From NCBI RefSeq assembly GCF_000282575.1, contig NZ_AKJA01000100.1, positions 1 to 42,432 on the forward strand: DNA of 42,432 bases, read 5' to 3'. Under the pieces are notes generated by a model. The model worked only from the letters and a program-made list of their open reading frames with translations. It did not search any database and was not told where the DNA came from. Numbering within the stretch: position 1 is the stretch's first letter; every line of letters starts with the position of its first letter. Position numbers and translations under genes: made by a program. The stretch comes from Herbaspirillum sp. YR522 (GTDB lineage Bacteria; Pseudomonadota; Gammaproteobacteria; Burkholderiales; Burkholderiaceae_D). This document shows positions 8,582 to 17,400 of the stretch, piece after piece.

Positions 8582-11500
8582 TCAGGCGCCGAGCGCCTTC
8601 ATGATCGTCTTGACCTGCTGCACGCGCGCATTGAGGTCGACCATGGCAGCGGTGATACGCAGCTTGTCCTGGCCATTGAGCTTGACCTGGCGGTTCTTTT
8701 GCACCAGTTCGATGATGCGCATGGCGTCGATCGGCGGGTTGGGCATGAACTGCATCAGCGCCGCCTCGGCATGGGCATCGATCTTGACGATGCCCAACGG
8801 CTTGGCGGCGATCCGCAGCCGATGCGTCTCGACCAGCGCGCGTGCCGGTTCGGGCAACTTGCCGAAGCGGTCGATCAATTCTTCCTGCAACGCGTCGATG
8901 GCATCCTGCGCGGCGCAATTGGCGAAGCGCTTGTACAGCGACAGGCGCTCGTTGACGTCGCCGCAGTAGTCGTTGGGCAACAGCGCGGGCACGTGCAGGT
9001 TGATCTCGGTGGTCGACGACAGCGGCGCGGCCAGGTCGGGTTCACGGCCATCCTTGAGCGCCCGGACCGCCTCGTTGAGCATGTCCGAATACATCTGGAA
9101 ACCGATCTCGTGGATCTCGCCGGACTGGTTGTCGCCCAGCACTTCACCGGCGCCGCGAATCTCGAGGTCGTGCATGGCCAGGTAGAAGCCGCTGCCCAGC
9201 TCCTCCATCTGCTGGATCGCTTCCAGCCGCCGCTGCGCCTGCTTGCTCAGGCCCTGCACATCCTGCACCAGCAGGTAGGCATAGGCCTGGTGGTGCGAGC
9301 GCCCCACCCGGCCGCGCAACTGGTGCAACTGCGCCAGGCCGAACTTGTCGGCGCGGTGCATGATGATGGTGTTGGCGGTCGGCACGTCGATGCCGGTTTC
9401 GATGATGGTGGTGCAGAGCAGGATGTTGAAGCGCTGTGCCACGAAGTCGCGCATCACCTTCTCGAGGTCGCGCTCGTGCATCTGGCCATGGGCCACGCCG
9501 ATGCGGGCTTCCGGCAAGAGCGCCTCGAGCATGGCACGGCGGTTGGCGATGGTCTCGACCTCGTTGTGCAGGAAGTACACCTGGCCGCCACGCTTCAATT
9601 CGCGCAGGCAGGCTTCGCGGATAGTCGATTCGGTCTCGCCGCGCACGAAGGTCTTGATGGCCAGGCGCTTCTGGGGCGCGGTGGCGATCACCGAGAATTC
9701 GCGCAACCCTTCGAGCGCCATGCCCAGCGTGCGGGGGATCGGCGTGGCCGTGAGCGTGAGCACGTCGACCTCGGCCCGCAATGCCTTGAGCGCTTCTTTC
9801 TGGCGCACCCCGAAACGGTGCTCTTCATCGATGATGACCAGGCCCAGGCGTTGGAACTTGACGTCGCCCGAGAGCAGTTTGTGGGTGCCGATGACGATGT
9901 CGATGGTACCGTCGGCCAACCCCTTGATGGCTTGCGTGACTTCCTTGCCGGTACGGAAACGGGACAGTTCGGCAATCCTGACCGGCCAGTTGGCGAAGCG
10001 GTCGGCAAAGGTCTGCGCATGCTGCTCGGCCAGCAACGTGGTGGGCGCCAGGATCGCCACCTGCTTGCCGCCCATCACCGCCACGAAGGCCGCACGCAGC
10101 GCCACCTCGGTCTTGCCGAAGCCGACATCGCCGCAGATCAGGCGGTCCATCGGCTGGCCCGAGGTCATGTCCTTGATGACGGCGTTGATGGCGGCCGCCT
10201 GGTCGGCGGTTTCCTCGAAGCCGAAACTGTCGGCGAAGGCCTCGTAGTCGTGCGCCGAATACTGGAAGGCATGCCCCTGGCGCAGCGTGCGCCGGGCATA
10301 CAGGTTGAGCAGTTCGGCGGCCGTGTCGCGCACCTGCTGGGCCGCCTTGCGCTTGGCCTTTTCCCATTGGCCCGATCCCAGCGAATGCAGCGGGGCGTCT
10401 TCGGGCGAGGCACCGGAATAACGCGAGATGACGTGCAACTGCGAAACCGGCACGTAGAGCTTGGTTTCCTTGGCGTATTCCAGGTGCAGGAACTCGGTCT
10501 CGCCCTCGCCCAGGTCCATGCTGATGAGGCCCATGTAACGGCCGATACCGTGGTTGGAGTGCACCACCGGATCGCCCACCTTGAGCTCGGACAGGTCGCG
10601 CACCATGAATTCGACTTCGGTGGTGGCCTGCTGCTTGCGGCGTCCGGCACGACGCCCGCTGCCGGCATACAGCTCGGTCTCGGTGACGAAGGCCAGGCCC
10701 AGGCCCGGCAGCTGGAAGCCCGACTGCAACGGCGCCACCCCCAGCATCAAGGGCTCGCTGCTGGCGACAAACCCGAAGTGGTCGTCACATAGCGCGGGAT
10801 GCAGGTCGTATTCGGCAAAATACTGTTGCAGGGTCTCGCGCCGGCCATTGCTGTCGGCACAGATCAGGACCCGGTTGTCGGTCTTCGACAGGAACGCCCG
10901 CAGATTGGCCAGCGGATCCTCGAGGCGGCGGTTGACGGCGATCTCGGGCAATGGCGCCGACAGCGCCGAGGGGCCGTCGTCGCTCTTGATCGCCCAGCGC
11001 GCATAGGGTTTCAGGAGCGTGAAGAAATCCTCGTCGTCGAGATAGATCGCCTTCGGTTCCAGCACCGGACGTTCGCGGTCGGCGCGCAGGAACTGCCAGC
11101 GCGAGCGGGTATCGCTCCAGAAACGCTTGATCGACTGCTCGACATCGCCCACGGTGGCAAACATGGCGTCGTGCGGCAGGTATTCGAACAGCGTCGCGGT
11201 CTGCTCGAAGAACAGCGGCAGGTAATACTCGATACCTGCCGAGGCGATGCCGCTGCCGATGTCCTTGTAGATGGCGGTACGCGAAGGATCGCCCTCGAAC
11301 ATCTCGCGCCAGCGGTTACGAAACGCCAGGCGCGCGGCCTCGTCCATCGGAAACTCGCGCCCCGGCAACATGCGCACCTGCGGCACCGGATAGAGCGAAC
11401 GCTGGGTATCGGCGTCGAAGGTGCGGATGGTCTCGACCGTGTCGCCGAACAGGTCGAGCCGATACGGCAGCACCGAACCCATCGGGAAGATATCGATCAG

Positions 11501-12040
11501 GCCGCCGCGCACCGAGTATTCGCCGGGCGACATCACCTGGCCCACGTGGCTGTAGCCGGCCAGCGTCAATTGCGACTTCAGGCGGGCCTCGTCGAGCTTC
11601 TCGCCCTGCTTGAAGAAGAAGGTATAAGCCGCCAGGAACTGCGGCGGCGCCATGCGCAACAAGGCGGTGGTGGCCGGCACGATCAACAGGTCGCACTGCC
11701 CGGATTGCACCTCGTAGAGCGTGGCCAGCCGTTCCGAGACCAGGTCCTGGTGCGGCGAGAAAGCGTCGTAGGGCAGCGTTTCCCAGTCGGGCAGCAGGTG
11801 TACCCGCAATTTGGCAGCGGGGTCGGCCACGGCGTCGGCGCTCGGCGCAAACCAGGGGATCTCGGCCAGCAGGCGCTGGGCATCGGTGGCACCGGCCACC
11901 ACCACGGCCAGCATGCGGCCCTGCGCCTTCAGTTCGAGCGCGGCTTGCGCCAGCAGGCAGGCATCGGCCGAACCGTGCACGGCCGGCGGAACGAAACGCA
12001 CACCGGGCTTGGGGAGGGATTTTTTCAGGTCGAAGGGCAT
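8582..12040 (-). CDS. mfd: Transcription-repair coupling factor Mfd
   Basis: ATP-driven DNA translocase of 1152 aa that removes RNA polymerase stalled at DNA lesions and recruits UvrA. The N-terminal UvrB-homology region is followed by the RNA polymerase interaction domain (VGDPVVHSNHGIGRYMGL) and the superfamily-2 motor domain with Walker A GDVGFGKTEVALRA near residue 635. DEEHRFGVRQKE (motif II), TATPIPRTLGMAL, and RVGRSHHQAYAYLL (motif VI) come next, then a C-terminal TRCF domain. The length fits E. coli Mfd (about 1148 aa). The open frame extends upstream, but the ATG at 12040 (MPFDLKKSLP) gives the expected N-terminus. It is transcribed divergently from ispD. Confidence 0.97.
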   Translation of the reverse strand: MPFDLKKSLPKPGVRFVPPAVHGSADACLLAQAALELKAQGRMLAVVVAGATDAQRLLAEIPWFAPSADAVADPAAKLRVHLLPDWETLPYDAFSPHQDLVSERLATLYEVQSGQCDLLIVPATTALLRMAPPQFLAAYTFFFKQGEKLDEARLKSQLTLAGYSHVGQVMSPGEYSVRGGLIDIFPMGSVLPYRLDLFGDTVETIRTFDADTQRSLYPVPQVRMLPGREFPMDEAARLAFRNRWREMFEGDPSRTAIYKDIGSGIASAGIEYYLPLFFEQTATLFEYLPHDAMFATVGDVEQSIKRFWSDTRSRWQFLRADRERPVLEPKAIYLDDEDFFTLLKPYARWAIKSDDGPSALSAPLPEIAVNRRLEDPLANLRAFLSKTDNRVLICADSNGRRETLQQYFAEYDLHPALCDDHFGFVASSEPLMLGVAPLQSGFQLPGLGLAFVTETELYAGSGRRAGRRKQQATTEVEFMVRDLSELKVGDPVVHSNHGIGRYMGLISMDLGEGETEFLHLEYAKETKLYVPVSQLHVISRYSGASPEDAPLHSLGSGQWEKAKRKAAQQVRDTAAELLNLYARRTLRQGHAFQYSAHDYEAFADSFGFEETADQAAAINAVIKDMTSGQPMDRLICGDVGFGKTEVALRAAFVAVMGGKQVAILAPTTLLAEQHAQTFADRFANWPVRIAELSRFRTGKEVTQAIKGLADGTIDIVIGTHKLLSGDVKFQRLGLVIIDEEHRFGVRQKEALKALRAEVDVLTLTATPIPRTLGMALEGLREFSVIATAPQKRLAIKTFVRGETESTIREACLRELKRGGQVYFLHNEVETIANRRAMLEALLPEARIGVAHGQMHERDLEKVMRDFVAQRFNILLCTTIIETGIDVPTANTIIMHRADKFGLAQLHQLRGRVGRSHHQAYAYLLVQDVQGLSKQAQRRLEAIQQMEELGSGFYLAMHDLEIRGAGEVLGDNQSGEIHEIGFQMYSDMLNEAVRALKDGREPDLAAPLSSTTEINLHVPALLPNDYCGDVNERLSLYKRFANCAAQDAIDALQEELIDRFGKLPEPARALVETHRLRIAAKPLGIVKIDAHAEAALMQFMPNPPIDAMRIIELVQKNRQVKLNGQDKLRITAAMVDLNARVQQVKTIMKALGA

Positions 12041-12114
12041 CGGACTCAAGCGGTCGGATATTCGGCAGGGATCTGCGATCAAATCGCTGCCAAATGCCGG
12101 CCGCGGTAGCGGTT

Positions 12115-12145
12115 TTGGCATTAGAATTCAGCCTCGCATTATAAA
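12115..12145 (+). promoter_or_regulatory. Candidate sigma70 promoter for ispD-ispF
   Basis: TTGGCA (12115-12120) is followed after 18 bp by TTATAA (12139-12144), in the divergent mfd/ispD region and about 60 bp upstream of the ispD start. The match is by eye only. Confidence 0.4.
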
Positions 12146-12206
12146 CGATGGCCCCAGCCAGGCCTGCCCAGGCGCCGCCGCCATCGACGGTGCGCCAGAT
12201 TTCTCC

Positions 12207-12956
12207 ATGAACCCAGCTCATTCCCCCGTCCCTGCGGCGTCGCCGCCACGCTACCTGGCACTGCTACCGGCGGCGGGCGTGGGTGCGCGCATGGGCACCG
12301 CCACACCCAAGCAATACATGATGCTGGCCGGCAAGCCGATGCTGCATCACGCGCTGGCCGCCTTCGCCCGGCATCCGCGCATCGCGCATGCCTTCGTGGT
12401 GGTAAGCCCGGCCGACGGCTGGATCGACGACATGCTGGCAGCCGAACTGAAGGACCACGTGACGGTGCTGCGCGTGGGCGGCGCCACCCGCCAGGAAAGT
12501 GTATTGAATGGCTTGCAGGCCATGCGCGCCGAGGTCGGCGACGACGACTGGATACTGGTGCACGATGCTGCGCGCCCGGGCCTGGACGCGTCGCTGATCG
12601 ATCGTCTGCTCGAGACGCTGGGCGACGACCCGGTAGGCGGCCTGCTGGCGGTGCCGGTGGTCGACACCCTCAAGCGCGCCAGCGGCGACGACAGCGGGCG
12701 GGCCGGGCAGACCGTGCCGCGTGCCGGCCTGTGGGCGGCCCAGACGCCGCAGATGTTTCGTTATGCATTGCTGCAGCGCGCCTTGCTGCAGGCTCGCCAG
12801 CTCGGGCAACTGGACGCCATCACCGACGACGCCAGCGCCATCGAGATGCTTGGCCTGCAACCGCGACTGGTGCCAGGCAGCCCCCGCAACCTCAAGGTCA
12901 CGCAGGCGCCGGATGCCGCGCTGGCCGAGTTCTTCCTGAAGGATCCAAGCCGATGA
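12207..12956 (+). CDS. ispD: 2-C-methyl-D-erythritol 4-phosphate cytidylyltransferase
   Basis: MEP-pathway enzyme of 249 aa that couples CTP with methylerythritol 4-phosphate to make CDP-methylerythritol. The N-terminal nucleotide-binding motif [12 protein letters not shown] with the following PKQY is intact. The conserved [10 protein letters not shown] and the C-terminal [11 protein letters not shown] are also present. The ATG at 12207 gives a 14-residue lead before the fold begins, and the open frame continues further upstream without supporting features. The stop overlaps the ispF start (ATGA), so the two genes are coupled, as in many betaproteobacteria. Confidence 0.96.
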   Translation: MNPAHSPVPAASPPRYLALLPAAGVGARMGTATPKQYMMLAGKPMLHHALAAFARHPRIAHAFVVVSPADGWIDDMLAAELKDHVTVLRVGGATRQESVLNGLQAMRAEVGDDDWILVHDAARPGLDASLIDRLLETLGDDPVGGLLAVPVVDTLKRASGDDSGRAGQTVPRAGLWAAQTPQMFRYALLQRALLQARQLGQLDAITDDASAIEMLGLQPRLVPGSPRNLKVTQAPDAALAEFFLKDPSR

Positions 12957-13453
12957 CCGCTTCCTCTTTTCCGTTTCGCATCGGCCAGGGCTACGACTGC
13001 CATGCGCTGGTGCCCGATCGCCCGCTGGTCCTGGGTGGCGTGACCATTGCGCATCACCTGGGCCTGAAGGGCCACTCCGACGCCGACGCGCTGCTGCACG
13101 CCATCACCGATGCGTTGCTGGGCGCGGCCGCGCTGGGCGACATCGGACGACATTTCCCCGATACCGACGCCCGGTTCAAGGGCGCCGACTCGCGCGTGCT
13201 GCTGCGCGAAGCGATGCGTCGCGTGGCGCAGGCCGGCTACGCCGTGGGCAACCTGGATGCGACCATCATCGCCCAGGCGCCCAAGATGGCGCCGCATATC
13301 CCGACCATGGCCAGGCATGTGGCCGCAGACCTGGGCATTGCCGAACAGCAAGTCAACATCAAGGCCAAGACCAATGAACGACTGGGATGGCTGGGGCGCG
13401 AAGAAGGGATTGCCGCCGAAGCGGTGGTATTGCTGCATCCGATAAACGACTGA
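12953..13453 (+). CDS. ispF: 2-C-methyl-D-erythritol 2,4-cyclodiphosphate synthase
   Basis: Trimeric MEP-pathway enzyme of 166 aa (usual family length about 157-165) that cyclises CDP-methylerythritol 2-phosphate with release of CMP. The metal-binding motif GQGYDCHAL is near the N-terminus and the signature [19 protein letters not shown] lies in the middle. [20 protein letters not shown] is at the C-terminus. The start overlaps the ispD stop by 4 nt. With ispD this shows that the organism makes isoprenoid precursors by the MEP route, which matters for interpreting the HMG-CoA reductase at 29.3 kb. Confidence 0.97.
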   Translation: MTASSFPFRIGQGYDCHALVPDRPLVLGGVTIAHHLGLKGHSDADALLHAITDALLGAAALGDIGRHFPDTDARFKGADSRVLLREAMRRVAQAGYAVGNLDATIIAQAPKMAPHIPTMARHVAADLGIAEQQVNIKAKTNERLGWLGREEGIAAEAVVLLHPIND

Positions 13454-13621
13454 ACAATGGCGTGTAGGACATGTCTGTAGGACACTCACCGACACGCGCA
13501 AACCCGCACCAGACAAGGGATTCGCAGAAAAAATGTGCACCATTTTTCGGCATGAATCGAAAACTAAAGCGCACGGCAAAACGATTGAATAATTAAATCA
13601 AAGTTTGCTTCTGAAAATAGC

Positions 13622-13648
13622 TTGCATTCTCAATTTAATGAGTATAAT
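13622..13648 (+). promoter_or_regulatory. Candidate promoter of the cold-shock gene
   Basis: A consensus -10 TATAAT (13643-13648) sits in an AT-rich island, with TTGCAT (13622-13627) 15 bp upstream as a short-spaced -35. Transcription from here would give a leader of roughly 105-110 nt before the ATG at 13763, a long leader of the kind known for cspA-type genes. The stretch 13454-13762 otherwise holds no gene. Confidence 0.5.
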
Positions 13649-13762
13649 CAGGCCGTCGTTAGGTTTCGAGTTGGTAGTGCGGTCATCTCGCTGTCATTCC
13701 TCCCGAGTAACGATAAAGAGCCGGGCATAGAAGCCCCAATCAATTAAATTTTGGAGTCTGTA

Positions 13763-13966
13763 ATGGCACAAGGTACCGTCAAGTGGTTCAACGATGCAAA
13801 AGGTTTTGGTTTTATCACTCCTGATGAAGGCGGCGAAGATCTGTTCGCTCACTTCTCGGCAATCCAGTCGAACGGTTTCAAGTCGTTGAAAGAAAACCAA
13901 CGCGTGACTTTCGAAGTCACTACTGGCCCAAAGGGCAAGCAAGCTTCGAACATCCAAGCTGCGTAA
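13763..13966 (+). CDS. cspA: Cold-shock domain protein (CspA family)
   Basis: Single-stranded nucleic acid binding protein of 67 aa that acts as an RNA chaperone. The whole protein is one cold-shock domain. The RNP1 motif KGFGFI is at residues 13-18 and the RNP2-like DLFAHF at about 26-31, preceded by GTVKWFND. Length and sequence are those of the ubiquitous CspA/CspE/CspC family. TTTGGAG sits upstream of the ATG. Paralogues are usual, so the exact name and whether it is cold-induced are not decided by the sequence. Codon choice is more AT-rich than in the neighbours, as common for highly expressed small csp genes. A strong terminator follows the stop. Confidence 0.93.
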   Translation: MAQGTVKWFNDAKGFGFITPDEGGEDLFAHFSAIQSNGFKSLKENQRVTFEVTTGPKGKQASNIQAA

Positions 13967-13979
13967 GTCTTCCGACTTA

Positions 13980-14013
13980 AAAAAAATCCCCGGCCATGGC
14001 CGGGGATTTTTTT
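13980..14013 (+). terminator. Intrinsic terminator after the cold-shock gene
   Basis: A hairpin with arms AATCCCCGGCC/GGCCGGGGATT is flanked by A6 before and T7 after. It is symmetrical, so it could act on both strands. It begins about 14 bp after the stop codon. Confidence 0.92.
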
Positions 14014-14469
14014 CGCCTGTTCATTTGTCGGACCGCGCCTCCACTACCGGCCCGTCGTCCTGACAGCAACATCCACCCGGCGCGTCGTTGTACCGTCCAC
14101 CTCCCTGCATCCCATCTCCACCGCCGTCGATATCATCCTGACCTTGCCCACAGCTCGATTGTGGACTATAGATCATAGGATCGCCGTGCGGCCTCGCAGG
14201 GTGGTTGATGCGCCAAGGCAAGATTGGCGGCCATGTACGGCTTGTCGTGAATCGCTTCAAGGGGAACCGATTCATGATCGACAGGGCCGCCCCGAACGAA
14301 GAGTACCCTGCGTTTTGGAAAAAGATGGCCGTCGTCGCCGATGCCGGGTTAATGCGCTATCTCCTTTTCATCAAGCACGCATCGCAACGCTGGACCAGAG
14401 CATACATCTTCCGCACGTGTTCACCCTCGTCGGAATTCTTTTGCAACGATCTTGGACAAGCGAGAAAAC
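14014..14469 (+). other. 456-bp intergenic region upstream of the toxin-like gene
   Basis: No convincing gene: the open frames here lack a plausible ribosome-binding site and look like chance. It contains the candidate promoter at 14144-14172 and would leave a leader of about 290 nt for the large gene that follows. No repeat, tRNA end or attachment-like direct repeat was seen that would explain insertion of the toxin-like gene. Confidence 0.5.
14144..14172 (+). promoter_or_regulatory. Candidate sigma70 promoter for the toxin-like gene
   Basis: TTGCCC (14144-14149), a 17-bp spacer, then TATAGA (14167-14172). It is the best -35/-10 pair I found by eye between the csp terminator and the large gene. 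Confidence 0.35.
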
Positions 14470-17400
14470 ATGCCAAAGACATTCGTCTCTCCCGAACAAT
14501 CAAGGATGCTTGTACAGCAACAACGTCAAGCGGGCTATCTCCACTTCCTCGACGACCTGGCGGAGGAAGATGAAGACGATGACGATGAGGATTTTTCCGA
14601 ATGGAGCAGACAGGCATGGATGGATGAACAGGTCCCGCTGAATCTCCCGATCAATGGCATCGCCCCAGGGACTTCCGCATCCTTCGTACAGGAAAGCGCG
14701 CCTGTTTCAACCGCCTCCATCTTCCCGTTATGGGCGCCGTCGCGCGCCGAAGTCGCGCCTTTGCAGGACGTCGACACGCTCATGGCCGAACTCCAGCACA
14801 CCCTAAAATACAAGCAGTTACTGGAAAAATACGGCGATGTCGAACCACTGCGCCACCTTGCCATCATTGCCACCGCAGAAGCGACGGCAGGCCACGTATT
14901 GAATGTGGAACAGGCAGAAAAGTTGCTCGACGATGCTGCGCTGTCGATACGCGGCAAGTTGACGGCAGCGCTCGATGCCACCCCGCTGGCCGAAAATCCT
15001 CCTGTCCAAACGCCGCAGTCGGCTGAATCGACTGGCGTGTATCTGATCAGGCGCTTGTCCGACCTGATGAAAACACTGGCGCACACGCATTTGCTGCAGA
15101 CAAGCCTTTCGCGCCTGCCTGGCGCGACAGCCATGTATTCCGCCGCGACGCTCTTGTCGAGCATCGATACGTTTCGCTGCTCGCCTTCGCTTAAGCATTT
15201 TACGGACGTGCTATGGCGCACCCCGTGGGCGGCGATCCTGCCCCAGGCATACCTTGTCGAATTTTCCAGAGTGATATGGGAGCAACTGACACCTCAGACA
15301 CTGAGGGATTTGGTGGAAATTGACGACGGGACCGCATTAAACGGATTCATCTTAATAGGCTATCTGATGATCGTCTACGACAACAAGGACAAGGTATCGA
15401 CCGAATTAGCCGCCCTCAGGGACAATCTCAAGGATATTGTTAGCGATCCCTTCAATTATCTTTTTTCCCAGGTCATGCAGATGTCGCTTGCCGAGCATGA
15501 GCAATCCTCCCCACTCGGAGCGGAGGTGCAACCTGCGGCAGGAAAAGCCTGGGTCGACAAGCTTGTGTCCAGCCTCGGTCACATCCTTACCGCCACCAGC
15601 GTGCTCAAGAATATCCGAGGCGTTGCCAGACTTCCTTCGGATACGTCGGATGTTGCCAGCGCGAGCAACCAGCAAGGTGGCATCAGCCTGTCGCTGGAGG
15701 GAGCGATCGAAACAAGTGGCAACAAAGAGCTCATCGATGAAATGAATCGCCTCTGCCGCGCGCCTGAAAACGATTTTCTCGCAAATTATTTCATGCGCGA
15801 GTCGCTTACATCGACGACACAGGAGCAACTTGCCGCACTTACCCTGCATACCCTGATTTCATTGATCGATCTGGCCGAAATTGCCGATCGCCCGGTCGAT
15901 GCCGACGAGGCCGACGACGCCTTCTTCTCCTGGAATAACGAGGGCGATCCTGCAGAGGATTACGACGATGCCCCTGATATCGTATCGCGCGGCAAACACC
16001 TCGCGCGTGAGCCGGAACCGGCTACCAATGACAATCATCCGTCGGTGAGATATAGCCCAGGTCAAATCGCAATCACCACGTCGCTTACCACTGGCCTCAT
16101 GGCGGGCAACGCAGCCTCACTGTGGACAAGCAAGTTATACATTCCCGTTGTGCTTAGTGGGATCACGCTCATTTTCGGCGGCTCCCTGCTTTGGCGCAAT
16201 CGCGGTGAAACACGATCCGGCAGCCCCATGAACGCGACAACCCCGTTCATGGACGACATCACACCGGCGAGTCACAATGCGACACTTGCCACACCCGCTT
16301 CGGGAAACGCGACCACCTCGATCAACACGACGACAGGGGTCACGCCGGCCTTTGGCAACGCAACGGCGAGCGCCAACGACATTGCGACGCCCGAAGACAT
16401 TTACGGATCAAACGACTGGGATGCCGATTACCAGCATGACGCTACGAATGCAGTGGCCAATACGGCCGAGCTCACTGCCAGACGAGACGTCACCGTCCAA
16501 AAACTGGCCAACACCGCAGAGGTGCTGCAGTTCTTCATCGGCAAGATCGAGGCGATCCTGTCCAAGAAAAACAGCGATACCACCATTGCGGAAAGTCTCG
16601 GCTCTCACGACGAATACGTGAAATTGAAAAATGCGATGCAATCACTCGACATCGCATTGCCTGCGCCAGACACTTCTCTTCTATTGGAGCCTCAGTTCAT
16701 CACGGCGATGAAACAGCTCAAGATGGAATTGAGCTCCGTCGAAGCCACTATGCAATATCTCGGTCAGGAGATGAATTCCGGCTCCGTCAATCTTACTTAC
16801 TTCGCGTCTGCATCCAACGATGTGCAAACCCTGCTCAACGATGTGGTCGAGGTCATGCCCAACGGCCTTCCCGCCAAGAACCGCGAGATGTGGAAATTGA
16901 TCACGAATGCCCGCATCGTCGCCTCCGTGCGGGATTTCGTCGTCTCCGAACGCTACGAAAACGTGCTGTCGGGGCTGACAACCGATTTCGCATCAAGGGA
17001 GAATACGATATTAAAGACGACCTTCATCGAGAGCGTGGAACAACAAGTCCGCGAGTCGTTCCGTATTTATCCCTTCCAGTGGAATGACGACCACCCTGTG
17101 GTTCGAAAATTCAATGAGTGGAAGGACGAAGTGACGCGGATCACGGAGTCGCACGTCAATCGAGAAAATCACATCAATAATGTCAATAACATCCGAAACG
17201 CCTTGGGCGCTGAGGCAGAAGTCCTTTTACAGCTGATGCAGACCCTGCGCCTGAGCGAATTTCAAAACATGCTTAAGGAAAAACTAAAAGAGTTGCCCGC
17301 AAGCCTGTTAAGCGCAACCGATTTAGGGGACCTGAAGGAACGGATGGCCGCGAGACTGCAACGACAGCAATTCGGCCGTCTGCTGGGCTCGATTCCAGCA

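Noticed and set aside
8570..10792. Plus-strand open frame of 740 codons opposite mfd
   Set aside because: Its composition is that of a reverse-strand shadow (His/Gln/Leu-rich, no motif); mfd motifs on the minus strand are complete.
14205..14573. 122-codon frame upstream of and overlapping the toxin-like gene
   Set aside because: No ribosome-binding site, no recognisable motif, and its 3' third is out-of-frame toxin gene sequence.
16228..16400. Repetitive-looking NAT/AT-rich DNA considered as a tandem repeat
   Set aside because: The similarity is at amino-acid composition level (Asn/Ala/Thr), not regular DNA units; no fixed period was found.
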